Positions 1-7,219 of a stretch of DNA of 14,873 nt are shown here, piece by piece. The stretch is from NCBI GenBank assembly GCA_964388455.1, contig CAYMAN010000040.1:1-14873 (forward strand), written 5' to 3'. The position numbers and the translations under genes are program-made. The notes below the pieces were generated by a model. That model ran no database searches. It had not been told where the DNA came from and saw only the letters and a list, made by a program, of their open reading frames with translations. The stretch comes from JBBRWO01 sp964388455 (GTDB lineage: Bacteria > Actinomycetota > Coriobacteriia > Anaerosomatales > JAAXUF01). Position 1 is the stretch's first letter. Each line of letters begins with the position of its first letter.

Positions 1-35
1 CTGATGAAGAAGTCGCCGAATGCGTTTTCAGCCAT
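1..35 (-). CDS. Start of an unidentified protein, truncated by the window edge
   Basis: An ATG at 35-33 on the minus strand opens a frame reading MAENAFGDFFI before the window ends. A GGAGG ribosome binding site lies 10 nt upstream (plus-strand 46-50), which supports a real start. Only 11 full codons are visible, so the product cannot be identified. Its place 150 bp downstream of pilB in the same direction makes another type IV pilus gene, such as pilT or a second ATPase, a reasonable guess. That guess rests on context only. Confidence 0.6.
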   Translation of the reverse strand, partial: MAENAFGDFFI

Positions 36-185
36 TGCTGGAGCACCTCCGAGAAACCCCGGTACAAGACGTCATCCCCAGTGCAACATGCGTTCACAAG
101 CCCACTAGGACATGGTAGTCCATACTCTCACGAGTGAATGGGCGATACAACCGACCTGCGAGAACGCGCTGACTACATCTGCCTG
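36..185. other. Intergenic gap after pilB; largest non-coding stretch in the window
   Basis: These 150 bp separate the pilB stop from the next minus-strand start. The only motif I trust is the GGAGG at 46-50. Short stems are visible (minus-strand GGAC-N6-GTCC and ACTC-N4-GAGT), but neither has a GC-rich stem with a following T-run, so no Rho-independent terminator can be called. TTG-containing -35-like hexamers occur, but none is followed at 16-18 bp by a convincing -10. The gap is long compared with the rest of the locus, so it probably holds a promoter or leader for the gene at the left edge. Confidence 0.4.
46..50 (-). promoter_or_regulatory. Ribosome binding site for the left-edge gene
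   Basis: The minus strand reads GGAGG, a full match to the core Shine-Dalgarno sequence, 10 nt before the ATG at 35. It is the main support for calling the 1-35 fragment a gene. Confidence 0.6.
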
Positions 186-1853
186 CTAGACGACTACGCG
201 GAGAATCTCCTCGATCGAGGTAGCGCCTAGTTTGACTTTGGAGAACCCATCGTCGCGCAGGGTCAGCATACCCTCTGCAACCGCCATGCGCATGAGCTCG
301 TCGGCGCTCGCATTCTCGACCGTGAGTCTTTCCAGAGATTCAGACATGGTCATGACTTCGTGGACGCCCATTCGACCGCGGTACCCGATGCCGCCGCACT
401 TCTTGCATCCACGTGCCTTGTACAGGGTGGGAATCTTCCCTGGCTCGTAAGGGAATCCGACACGGTCGAGCGCGGCGGCCTCTGGAACGTACGCTTCCTT
501 GCAGTCCGGGCAAAGTCGCCGGCAGAGGCGCTGTGCTAGCACGAGCGTGACGGCTGAAGCCGACAGAAACGGCTCGATTCCCATCTCGGTGAGACGAGTG
601 ATAGCAGACGGCGCATCGTTGGTGTGCAAGGTGGAGAGCACGAGGTGTCCGGTCAGCGCGGCCTCGATCGCGATCGTGCCCGTCTCCTTGTCTCGTATCT
701 CACCGATCATGACCTTGTCGGGATCCTGACGAAGAATCGAACGGAGAGCCGCCGCAAACGTCATACCCGCCTTCTCGTGCACCTGCACTTGAGACAGGCC
801 GGCGAGGCGATACTCTACGGGGTCCTCAACGGTGATCAGGTTGGATTTTGGATCGTTGGTCTCATTGATCGCCGCATACAACGTGGTCGACTTTCCGGAA
901 CCCGTCGGGCCGGTGACCAGAATGGCGCCGTAGGGCAGCTTGAGCGCGTCGAGTAGCCGCTGCATGTTGTATTCAAGGAACCCAAGGTCTTTGAGCGACA
1001 TCATGATGGAGTCACGGCGAAGTAGTCGCATGACTGCGAGTTCACCTTCGACCAAGGGCAGCACGGCTACGCGGAAGTCAACCGCCTTGCCATCCAGCAC
1101 GACTCCAAAACGACCGTCTTGCGGCACCCGTCGCTCGGCGATGTCCATGCCGCTGTTGATCTTGAGCCTGCTGACCAGTTGACGATGCATCTTCTTGGGA
1201 AGCCGGCTGATCTCCTGACACACTCCATCGATCCGGAACCTTACCCGTACCTCGGTCTCGCTCGGCTCGATGTAGATGTCACCGGCGCCCTGGTGAATAG
1301 CGTCTGTGATCACTTGATTCATGAATCGGGCGACCGCGGATTCTTCGCCCTCTACCTCATCGGAGTCGGAATCCGAGCCGCCCGCGATGGCCTGTTCAAG
1401 ATCGCCGACCATGTCTCCGACATTGGCCTGTTGCGCCGAAAAGCGGTCGATTGCCTGCGTCAGTTCGCTCTCGACGGCTACAACCGGTCGGATTTCCTTG
1501 CCGGTCACGATGCGAAGGTCGTCGATGGCGAAGATGTTGGCGGGGTCCGCCATGGCGACGACAAGCTCGTCGTCTTGGACCTTGACCGGCAAGACGAGGT
1601 ACTTCTTCATGAGATCAGCGGACAGAAGAATCGAAGCGGACGGATCGATGTCGTAGGACCCGATGTCCACGAACGCCAGACCCATTGACTCTGCGATCGT
1701 CTGCGCGACGCGTGACTCGGTAGCGAAACCAAGCTCTGTGAGCACGTGAGGCAGCGCCCGGCCCTCCGCCTGCGCCGTCGCCTCGGCCAGCTGCTCCTCT
1801 GTGATCACTTCAGCTCGGACGAGCAGTCGTCCGAGGCGCACGCTTGAGGCCAT
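186..1853 (-). CDS. pilB: Type IV pilus assembly / type II secretion ATPase (PilB/GspE family)
   Basis: This hexameric cytoplasmic ATPase powers pilin polymerisation. Counting from the ATG at 1853 (555 aa), residues 1-145 form the MshEN/T2SSE N-terminal region. An acidic Gly/Ser/Asp linker (about 157-172) precedes the N2 domain and the ATPase core. Visible motifs are Walker A GPTGSGKST (315-323), the Asp box ITVEDPVEYR (340-349), Walker B with VMIGEIRDKET (381-391), the His box GHLVLSTLHTNDA (402-414) and the zinc tetracysteine CPDC (448, 451) with CKKC (483, 486). All are diagnostic of assembly ATPases rather than PilT, which lacks the tetracysteine. The usual ASDIHIEP motif reads AGDIYIEP. 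A GTG precedes the ATG in frame. I chose the ATG because it shares one base with the aroE TGA (TGATG), suggesting coupled translation. PilB is favoured over GspE by lineage and context; the families overlap. Confidence 0.93.
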   Translation of the reverse strand: MASSVRLGRLLVRAEVITEEQLAEATAQAEGRALPHVLTELGFATESRVAQTIAESMGLAFVDIGSYDIDPSASILLSADLMKKYLVLPVKVQDDELVVAMADPANIFAIDDLRIVTGKEIRPVVAVESELTQAIDRFSAQQANVGDMVGDLEQAIAGGSDSDSDEVEGEESAVARFMNQVITDAIHQGAGDIYIEPSETEVRVRFRIDGVCQEISRLPKKMHRQLVSRLKINSGMDIAERRVPQDGRFGVVLDGKAVDFRVAVLPLVEGELAVMRLLRRDSIMMSLKDLGFLEYNMQRLLDALKLPYGAILVTGPTGSGKSTTLYAAINETNDPKSNLITVEDPVEYRLAGLSQVQVHEKAGMTFAAALRSILRQDPDKVMIGEIRDKETGTIAIEAALTGHLVLSTLHTNDAPSAITRLTEMGIEPFLSASAVTLVLAQRLCRRLCPDCKEAYVPEAAALDRVGFPYEPGKIPTLYKARGCKKCGGIGYRGRMGVHEVMTMSESLERLTVENASADELMRMAVAEGMLTLRDDGFSKVKLGATSIEEILRVVV

Positions 1854-2752
1854 CACGTGGAGGCCGGATTCCCGGCGGCACTAGTGGCAATCTCCGCCTG
1901 AGCCGCGGTGCGCATTATGTCCCTCGGGGCCCGCACCTGCGTGTTGTCGTTCCAGATGTCGATCGCAGTGGCACCCTGATTGATCAGCATGCCCAGACCG
2001 TCGATGGCTCGCGCCCCCGCACGCAGTGCGCCTGAGACGAGCTCGGTGGGGGCCGGTCGGCCGTATACCATGTCGAGCACGACCTGCTGCGAACTGAGCC
2101 ACTCGACAGGGATGGGACTCGGATCACCCTGCTTCATCCCAAGCGGTGTGGCATTTACGATCAGGTCTGCCGAGGAGACGTACTCCTCGGCGCCGTCCTG
2201 GTCGACTGCGAAAGCGCGAGTCGACTTCAGGTGGGGCTCCACGCGCGAGATGAGCTCCTCCGTGCGCGTGATGTCACGGTTCACCACGGTCACCGACGCA
2301 GCCCGGCTCAGAATGAACGCGACAAGTGCCGCTCCGGCAGCTCCACCCGCGCCGAGCAGCACGACGTTCTTGTCAGCCGGATCGAACGACGCGTCGGTAG
2401 CGAGCGACTCCAGCAGGCCCCGCCCATCAGTGTTGTAGCCGATGAGCCGGCCGTCCACACAGTGAACGGTGTTGACCGCACCGGCCATGCTGGCAGCCAT
2501 CGCGACCTCGTCGCACAGCTCGACGACAGCGGACTTGTACGGCATCGTCACGTTGAATCCCACAAAAGGCAACGTCCGTATTGCGGCGATGACTCGTCGC
2601 AGGCCGACCTCGTCTGCAACGGCAAGCGGCACGTACGCCCAGTTCAGCCCGAGCGATTCGTAGGCGGCGTTATGCATCGCTGGCGAGAGCGAGTGTTCAA
2701 CCGGCCATCCGATGACCCCAGCGAGCTTCGTGGAGCCGCTGATTCGCTGCAT
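1853..2752 (-). CDS. aroE: Shikimate dehydrogenase (NADP+)
   Basis: AroE reduces 3-dehydroshikimate to shikimate with NADPH in the aromatic amino acid pathway. From the ATG at 2752 (299 aa, slightly longer than the usual 270-290), the shikimate-binding motif HSLSPAMHN lies at 20-28. NVTMPYK at 67-73 ends in the catalytic Lys73, and YNTDGRG at 106-112 carries the catalytic Asp109. The Rossmann loop GAGGAAGAA is at 135-143, and NRD at 158-160 supplies the Arg expected to contact the NADP phosphate. NATPLGM (201-207) and the C-terminal GLGMLINQGA follow. An in-frame GTG at 2758 is an alternative start; a GAAGGG sequence is 5 nt from the GTG and 11 nt from the ATG, so the choice is open. The gene lies 40 bp (34 from the GTG) after yqeG and overlaps pilB by one base. 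The C-terminal 20 residues are Ala/Ser-rich and probably flexible. Confidence 0.95.
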   Translation of the reverse strand: MQRISGSTKLAGVIGWPVEHSLSPAMHNAAYESLGLNWAYVPLAVADEVGLRRVIAAIRTLPFVGFNVTMPYKSAVVELCDEVAMAASMAGAVNTVHCVDGRLIGYNTDGRGLLESLATDASFDPADKNVVLLGAGGAAGAALVAFILSRAASVTVVNRDITRTEELISRVEPHLKSTRAFAVDQDGAEEYVSSADLIVNATPLGMKQGDPSPIPVEWLSSQQVVLDMVYGRPAPTELVSGALRAGARAIDGLGMLINQGATAIDIWNDNTQVRAPRDIMRTAAQAEIATSAAGNPAST

Positions 2753-2792
2753 GCGCACCGTGTCCCTTCAGGCATTCGCGCGTTCTGGCAGT

Positions 2793-3281
2793 TTACGGCA
2801 GCGGCTGTCTACCTGCCAGAGCAATCCGCTCCAGTCGTCGCAAGACGAGTGTGTGCGGCAGGTCGCTCGAGGAGAGCGGCAGCACCATCACCGTCTTCAT
2901 GCCGAGAAGCATTCCACCAAGGACGTCGGTGAAGAGCTGGTCCCCGATCGTGGCCGCGGTGCCCCGCCGTGAACCCAGCTTACGGAGAGCTATCAAGAAC
3001 GCGAACGGGAGCGGCTTGACCGCCTTGGCGACCAGTTCCAGCCCAAGCTCCCGGGCAACACCCTCGACCCGCTCGTGCCAGTTGTTCGAAACCAGGCATA
3101 CTTTGAACCCGGCCTCCTTCGCGCGATGCGCCCACTCCTTAGCCTCATCGGACACAGCGCCCGAGTCACGGGGCAACAGGGTGTTGTCAAGGTCGACGAG
3201 GAGCGTGTCCACCCCCAGCTCGGCCAGTAGCGTCAGGTCGAGCGTGAACACGTCACGAACGTACAGGTCGGGCTGAAACAA
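2793..3281 (-). CDS. yqeG: YqeG family HAD-IIIA phosphatase
   Basis: This small (162 aa) haloacid dehalogenase phosphatase has no cap domain. Motif I is DLDNT (30-34), with Asp30 the nucleophile and Asp32 the acid/base. Motif II is SNN (65-67), Lys89 fits the conserved motif III lysine, and GDQLFTD (113-119) supplies the metal-binding acids. Length and motifs match YqeG, a family related to mitochondrial PGP phosphatase Gep4; the bacterial substrate is not settled. The start is a TTG at 3281. It is preceded 8 nt upstream by GGAGG, and the in-frame stop at 3302-3300 leaves no ATG or GTG between. In Bacillus yqeG and aroE are near neighbours, with yqeH between; here yqeG runs directly into aroE and yqeH is absent. 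Confidence 0.9.
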   Translation of the reverse strand: MFQPDLYVRDVFTLDLTLLAELGVDTLLVDLDNTLLPRDSGAVSDEAKEWAHRAKEAGFKVCLVSNNWHERVEGVARELGLELVAKAVKPLPFAFLIALRKLGSRRGTAATIGDQLFTDVLGGMLLGMKTVMVLPLSSSDLPHTLVLRRLERIALAGRQPLP

Positions 3282-3289
3282 TTCGACTG

Positions 3290-3294
3290 CCTCC
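3290..3294 (-). promoter_or_regulatory. Ribosome binding site that decides the TTG start of yqeG
   Basis: Minus-strand GGAGG lies 8 nt before the TTG at 3281. An in-frame TGA at 3302-3300 excludes a longer protein, so this site makes TTG the only sensible initiation codon. Confidence 0.65.
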
Positions 3295-3311
3295 GAAGCT
3301 CATCTCACACG

Positions 3312-3317
3312 AATATA
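3312..3317 (-). promoter_or_regulatory. Candidate -10 element before yqeG-aroE-pilB
   Basis: The minus strand reads TATATT (five of six bases of TATAAT) in a short A/T-rich patch that stands out in a GC-rich region, about 30 nt before the yqeG start. No good -35 hexamer is found 16-18 bp upstream. This is weak evidence for an internal promoter separating yqeG-aroE-pilB from the exporter genes. Confidence 0.22.
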
Positions 3318-3335
3318 TCGTCGCGAAAACCGGAT

Positions 3336-3974
3336 CTACTTGACCTGCGTCTTGAGCACCGCAAGCGCCTGATTGATGCTGTCCACTGTCGCCTGATCGC
3401 CCTGAAGCTGGTACACGGTCCTGAATATCGCATAGCCCTCGTACTTGTCATCGCCGCTTGTCCACGTGGCGTTGGGACCCAGGCCGATCGCCGCGCTCCT
3501 GCGTGCCTCATCAAGGTTCTTCACCTTATCCATCGCGAGCAGGATCTGCACGTAGTTGGCATGGAGAAGTCCTGAGTTCGGGTTGTTGGCGATGCCGTCC
3601 CTCGCTATCGACAGAGCCTCGGTCTGGCGATCACGGCGATAGAGTATCCATGCAGCGTTGTAGTACACCTGCTCGAACTGCGGATCCAGAGTCTGCACCA
3701 ACCTCATGGTCGGGAGGAACTCCTTCAGCTGTTCCGTAGTCCTGCCGTCATAGTACTCGTGATAAAGCGGTTCAAGACGAGACCACAACACCGCCGCCGC
3801 AAATGTGCGAAGGCCGCTGAGGTACGCGAATCCGGCCTGACCCATGCTCCGTCCGGTCGAGGAGACACCACCAGCAGGCGCGCAGGAAGCGGCGAGCAAC
3901 TGCCCTGCAAACAGGGAGAACACCAGCGCCAGCGCCACTAGCATCCACCTTGTGTCATGCGTCGTCCTCGGCAT
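3336..3974 (-). CDS. Membrane-anchored tetratricopeptide-repeat protein beside an ABC exporter
   Basis: The 212-aa product starts with MPRTTHDTRW and a hydrophobic helix at about 10-30. This ends at LLAASC (Cys31), a permissible but not ideal lipobox, so it is either a lipoprotein or a single-pass anchored protein facing outside. From about residue 60 it is helical with TPR-like pairs. One is around 91-125 (LDPQFEQVYYNAAWILYRR) and one around 128-165 (NPNSGLLHANYVQILLAMD), both with the small and aromatic residues expected of the fold. An open frame extends 54 codons further upstream, but that extension lies antiphase within the permease gene and is arginine-rich. I chose the ATG at 3974, which shares one base with the permease stop (TGATG). 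Translational coupling suggests a role with the exporter, perhaps as an accessory scaffold. I do not recognise a named family. Confidence 0.75.
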   Translation of the reverse strand: MPRTTHDTRWMLVALALVFSLFAGQLLAASCAPAGGVSSTGRSMGQAGFAYLSGLRTFAAAVLWSRLEPLYHEYYDGRTTEQLKEFLPTMRLVQTLDPQFEQVYYNAAWILYRRDRQTEALSIARDGIANNPNSGLLHANYVQILLAMDKVKNLDEARRSAAIGLGPNATWTSGDDKYEGYAIFRTVYQLQGDQATVDSINQALAVLKTQVK

Positions 3975-4711
3975 CACATGTCCCGTCGCGAGAGGATCGC
4001 GGAACCGGCCATAAGCAGCAGCCCAACCCAGGCAGTGAACACGATGAGCATCGATGCTGCATATGCGAGCGCGTAGCCCGAGCCATGAGCGACCGGCATG
4101 ATCACGTTGAAGACGTCGAGGCCCGGAATGTACCACGGTACGCGGACGCCCTCGGGAAGGTTCATCAGGCTGGGGACCGAGTGGCCTACAAACGCGAACA
4201 CCAGTGCCGCCACAGCGGAGGTAACGGGTCCGTACGCGCAGGACAGCATGACAGCGACCGCGAGAATCACGCCCATCTCAAGCCAGAGCGCGAACGCCGC
4301 CTGAAACAAACGCCACATCAGCTCTGAATACGTGAACGCGCCGATACCGATGGTCACCGCCGAGAACGCGGCGATCACTAATCCGAGCACGACGAACATA
4401 CCAAGCCACGTGCCCACGACGTAGTGCCAACGCCGAACGTCACGCGTGATCACGTTGAATACGGTGCGCCGCTCGATCTCAACGGGGATCCTGTTCACGG
4501 CCAGCGCCAGCGCGACCACTAGCGCCGCACTGTACATCAGCGCGATGGACACCTCACGAAAGACAGCCGAGGCGACCCCCTCGCCGTAGCTGGGAAGCGC
4601 CGGGATGGCGATGGCCAGGATGGCGGTGAATACGACGACGACCCAGACGACCTTGCGACGAGCGGCGTCAGCGATGACCGCGTTGGCGATCGCGAGCACT
4701 CTTGTCAGCAT
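3974..4711 (-). CDS. ABC-2 type transporter permease
   Basis: This 245-aa integral membrane protein has about six hydrophobic segments (roughly 22-40, 55-73, 98-124, 136-157, 160-178 and 212-238). An amphipathic N-terminal helix and the cytoplasmic ERRTVFNVITRDVRRW stretch (80-95), between the second and third segments, match the coupling-helix region of ABC-2 exporter permeases. The C-terminal RRDM is also typical. It overlaps the ATPase gene by 7 bp and the TPR gene by 1 bp, so the three are very likely made as a unit. The substrate cannot be read from the sequence. Relatives export drugs, lipids, peptides or sodium, or act in cell-envelope biogenesis. Confidence 0.85.
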   Translation of the reverse strand: MLTRVLAIANAVIADAARRKVVWVVVVFTAILAIAIPALPSYGEGVASAVFREVSIALMYSAALVVALALAVNRIPVEIERRTVFNVITRDVRRWHYVVGTWLGMFVVLGLVIAAFSAVTIGIGAFTYSELMWRLFQAAFALWLEMGVILAVAVMLSCAYGPVTSAVAALVFAFVGHSVPSLMNLPEGVRVPWYIPGLDVFNVIMPVAHGSGYALAYAASMLIVFTAWVGLLLMAGSAILSRRDM

Positions 4712-5703
4712 GTGGCGTCCTCCATCTGGGTCGTAGATGCTCCGACTTCGGTTGCAGCACGATCCACCAATCGTGCGAAGTAATCTTCGAGCGTCGCCCG
4801 TTCAGGCGCGATCTCCAAGATGGTCCATCCGGCGTCATCGAGTGCATCGACCACAGTGCGCACAGACGCCTCTGGGATGGTGAATGCCTGCGTGCCGTGG
4901 GTCTCCACGAACTCGGCGGCCACAGCTTCGACGTCGGCGGGGACACGTCCCTCTCCGCGTGTCCTGACGGCCACTCGGCCAGCGACGGCGAGCAGCTCGT
5001 CGATGTGCCCGCGCGCCACAACGGTTCCACGATTGAGAATCGTGACCTCGTCGCAGACGGCCTCAACCTCCGAGAGCTGATGCGAGGAGAGCAGTATCGT
5101 GCGACCGTCTGCCTTGAGCTCGAGTATCAACCGACGAATGTCGCGTTGCCCCACCGGGTCGAGACCCGATGCGGGCTCATCGAGCACGAGCAACTCGGGG
5201 GAGCCCAGAAGTGCCTGTGCGACGCCCAACCGCTGCAGCATGCCCCGGGAGAACCTGGAGAGCATCGTCTGCTGCCTGCCGTCCAGGCCGACACGATCGA
5301 GGAGCTCGTTGGTCTGCGTGACGATGTCAGCACGATTCAGCCCGGTCAAACGTCCGTAGAGAGCCATGGCCTCGGCGGCGGTCAGTTGTCCGGGGAAGTA
5401 CGGCTGCTCCGGCAAGAAGCCAACTCGCGAGCGTGCGCCGCGAGCAGATGCTGAGACGCCGAGCAGCTCGAAGCGTCCGCCAGTGGGTCGCACCAGTCCC
5501 AGCAGCATCTTCAGCGTTGTGGTCTTGCCGGCTCCGTTAGGACCGAGCAATCCATGAACCGCCCCACGAGACACCTGCAGCGAGACATCGGAAACCGCCT
5601 CTCGGCGCGCTCCCGCCGCCTTGCCGTAATCCTTTCGCGCGTGTTCGACGAGGATTGCCGGGAACTGATCTGTCGTTGCGACAACACCATTGGGTTCCGT
5701 CAT
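4705..5703 (-). CDS. ABC transporter ATP-binding protein (ABC-2 exporter, CcmA-like)
   Basis: This 332-aa nucleotide-binding subunit pairs with the permease encoded next. Walker A is GPNGAGKTT (54-62), the Q-loop glutamine is Gln100 in LPEQP, and the signature region is FSRGMLQRLG (151-160), the SRGM variant common in ABC-2 exporters in place of SGGQ. Walker B is LLVLDEP (171-177), the D-loop is SGLD, and the switch histidine is His208 in LSSHQLSE. About 90 residues after the core form the accessory C-terminal domain seen in CcmA/DrrA-type subunits. The ATG at 5703 overlaps the mltG stop as ATGA, so translation is probably coupled. All catalytic residues are present and the protein should be an active ATPase. 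Confidence 0.93.
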   Translation of the reverse strand: MTEPNGVVATTDQFPAILVEHARKDYGKAAGARREAVSDVSLQVSRGAVHGLLGPNGAGKTTTLKMLLGLVRPTGGRFELLGVSASARGARSRVGFLPEQPYFPGQLTAAEAMALYGRLTGLNRADIVTQTNELLDRVGLDGRQQTMLSRFSRGMLQRLGVAQALLGSPELLVLDEPASGLDPVGQRDIRRLILELKADGRTILLSSHQLSEVEAVCDEVTILNRGTVVARGHIDELLAVAGRVAVRTRGEGRVPADVEAVAAEFVETHGTQAFTIPEASVRTVVDALDDAGWTILEIAPERATLEDYFARLVDRAATEVGASTTQMEDATC

Positions 5704-6779
5704 CGACCGAACACCTCTTTCGACTTTAGTTTCGCCTTGAGAAAATCCGTCTTGTTGTCCGTGAACGAGTGCGAACCATCCTTGCCCGTCAACACGTAGT
5801 ACAGATAGTTGGTGTCCGCAGGCGATGCTGCTGCCTGAAGTGACGCAACACCCGGATTCGAGATCGCCCCCGGTGGGAGGCCTTTGCGCTGATAAGTATT
5901 GTACGGGCTGTCAATACGCAAGTCGCGGTAGGTGAGCCTGAATCGGTTACCCGGCAAGACGTACTCGATGGTCGCGTCGATCTCAAGCAGCATGTTCCTC
6001 GCCAGTCTGTTGTATATCACCGAGGAAACGAGCGGCCGTTCCTTCTCCAACTTGCTCTCCCGCTCGACCATTGAGGCGAGAACCACCAGTTCATGCTGAG
6101 ACAGTCCCTTTTGGGCCGCACCCTCGGTATCGACCGCCCGCATTTCGACCTCGAACTGGCGAAGCATCATCTCGATAACCTCACGGGCGCTTGAGCCGGC
6201 CCGGATGCGATACGTCTTGGGGAACAAGTACCCCTCGAGCGAACCACGGTATGCCTCGGAGAGATACGGATGCTCGCCCACAAACTCATTGGCTCCGGTG
6301 CGCGCGAGACCGAGAAACTCGCTTTGCGAGATTCCGGCTTGCTTCTCGAGGCGCACCGCGATCTGCTCCGCAACGTACCCCTCGGGAATCGTGACCGAGA
6401 TGTACTTCACGCGGGGCCCCGCCATGAGTGCCTCGAGCACGTCGCGGTCGGACATCCCCGTGGTCAGGTCGTAGACTCCGACTCTGAGCTTACCGTCAGC
6501 ACGGCCCAAGCGAGCTCTCACACGAAAGGAGTTCGAATTGGCGATCACGCCTGTCTCGACGAGCGCGCTCGCAATCTCGGCAGTGCTGGCTCCTGCGGGT
6601 ACCTCGATCTGTACCGGGCTGCCGGCCTTAACGTTGCCCGCACCAGCAAAGAACATCGCCCAGACGGCCACCACAAGGACGAGCACGACCACGCAAGCGA
6701 TTCCAACGGCCGACGCGCCGAGCACCGCGATCGCTGCACGCCGACGATTTGGCTGAGTCACACCCTTCTTGGCTGCCAT
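5700..6779 (-). CDS. mltG: Endolytic transglycosylase MltG (YceG-like)
   Basis: MltG is a membrane-anchored lytic transglycosylase that cleaves nascent glycan strands and is thought to set their length. From the ATG at 6779 (359 aa), a basic cytoplasmic tail (4-14) is followed by a transmembrane helix at about 16-45. A LysM-like region follows (about 55-120), then the YceG catalytic domain. The motif LASMVERES at 234-242 holds the catalytic Glu239, aligning with the active-site Glu of E. coli MltG. EGYLFPKTY (182-190), the IDATIEYVL segment and the DSPYNTY...GLPPGAISNPG loop are also family hallmarks. A GTG immediately precedes the ATG; I prefer the ATG because it overlaps the ruvX TGA by one base. 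The ruvX-mltG pairing is seen in many Gram-positive bacteria. Confidence 0.94.
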   Translation of the reverse strand: MAAKKGVTQPNRRRAAIAVLGASAVGIACVVVLVLVVAVWAMFFAGAGNVKAGSPVQIEVPAGASTAEIASALVETGVIANSNSFRVRARLGRADGKLRVGVYDLTTGMSDRDVLEALMAGPRVKYISVTIPEGYVAEQIAVRLEKQAGISQSEFLGLARTGANEFVGEHPYLSEAYRGSLEGYLFPKTYRIRAGSSAREVIEMMLRQFEVEMRAVDTEGAAQKGLSQHELVVLASMVERESKLEKERPLVSSVIYNRLARNMLLEIDATIEYVLPGNRFRLTYRDLRIDSPYNTYQRKGLPPGAISNPGVASLQAAASPADTNYLYYVLTGKDGSHSFTDNKTDFLKAKLKSKEVFGR

Positions 6780-7207
6780 CACTCGGCCCGCTCGCGAGAA
6801 CGACGTGAGTCCAGGTAGCTTTGAAGAAACAGAGACGCGGCGACCATGTCGACACTCCCCCGCTTCGCCTTGTCCGAGACGCCCGCTTCGGTCATCGCGC
6901 GCTTCGCGGCGGCGGAAGAGAGGCGCTCGTCGAAGAACTCGAATGGAACGGGTAGCGTCTTAGCGAGCCGTGCGGCGACTCTGCGCACTTCAGTCGCCTG
7001 CTTACCCTCTGTGCCGTCCATCGACACGGGGAGACCGACCACCACAAGCTCGATCTCGTAGTCCGCGGCCAAGTTGACGAGGAGCCGCGAATCACACAGC
7101 ACCGCCTGGGTCGCGAGCACCTTCAGGGGCGTGGCCACGGATCCGCTCGGATCGGAGATCGCCACGCCGATACGCTTCTCGCCGATATCGAGTGCGAGCA
7201 CACGCAC
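6779..7207 (-). CDS. ruvX: RuvX/YqgF family Holliday junction resolvase-like RNase H-fold nuclease
   Basis: This 142-aa RNase H-fold protein is of normal family length (about 135-150). Visible motifs are LALDIGEKRIGVAISD (4-19) with Asp7, VVGLPVSMDG (56-65), FFDERLSSAAA (91-101) with Asp93 and Glu94, and SVDMVAASLFLQSYL (118-132) with Asp120. The acidic residues supply the metal site. RuvX is annotated as a putative Holliday junction resolvase, and E. coli YqgF has also been linked to pre-16S rRNA processing, so the cellular substrate is uncertain. The start is GTG at 7207, 12 bp after the alaS stop, without a clear Shine-Dalgarno sequence; a second GTG two codons on is possible. The tail is rich in Arg, Ser and Glu. 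Confidence 0.93.
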   Translation of the reverse strand: MRVLALDIGEKRIGVAISDPSGSVATPLKVLATQAVLCDSRLLVNLAADYEIELVVVGLPVSMDGTEGKQATEVRRVAARLAKTLPVPFEFFDERLSSAAAKRAMTEAGVSDKAKRGSVDMVAASLFLQSYLDSRRSRERAE

Positions 7208-7219
7208 GACTCTGGCCCG

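Noticed and set aside
36..185. Cyclic-di-GMP riboswitch before the left-edge gene
   Set aside because: It was considered because of the pilus context, but none of the conserved GEMM-I core sequences could be found on the minus strand.
2231..2932. 233-codon plus-strand open frame
   Set aside because: It is antisense to aroE and the end of yqeG, both well supported, and has no conserved motif or ribosome binding site of note.
3975..4136. 54-codon N-terminal extension of the TPR gene
   Set aside because: It runs antiphase inside the permease coding region, is Arg-rich, and would bury the signal/anchor helix in the middle of the protein.
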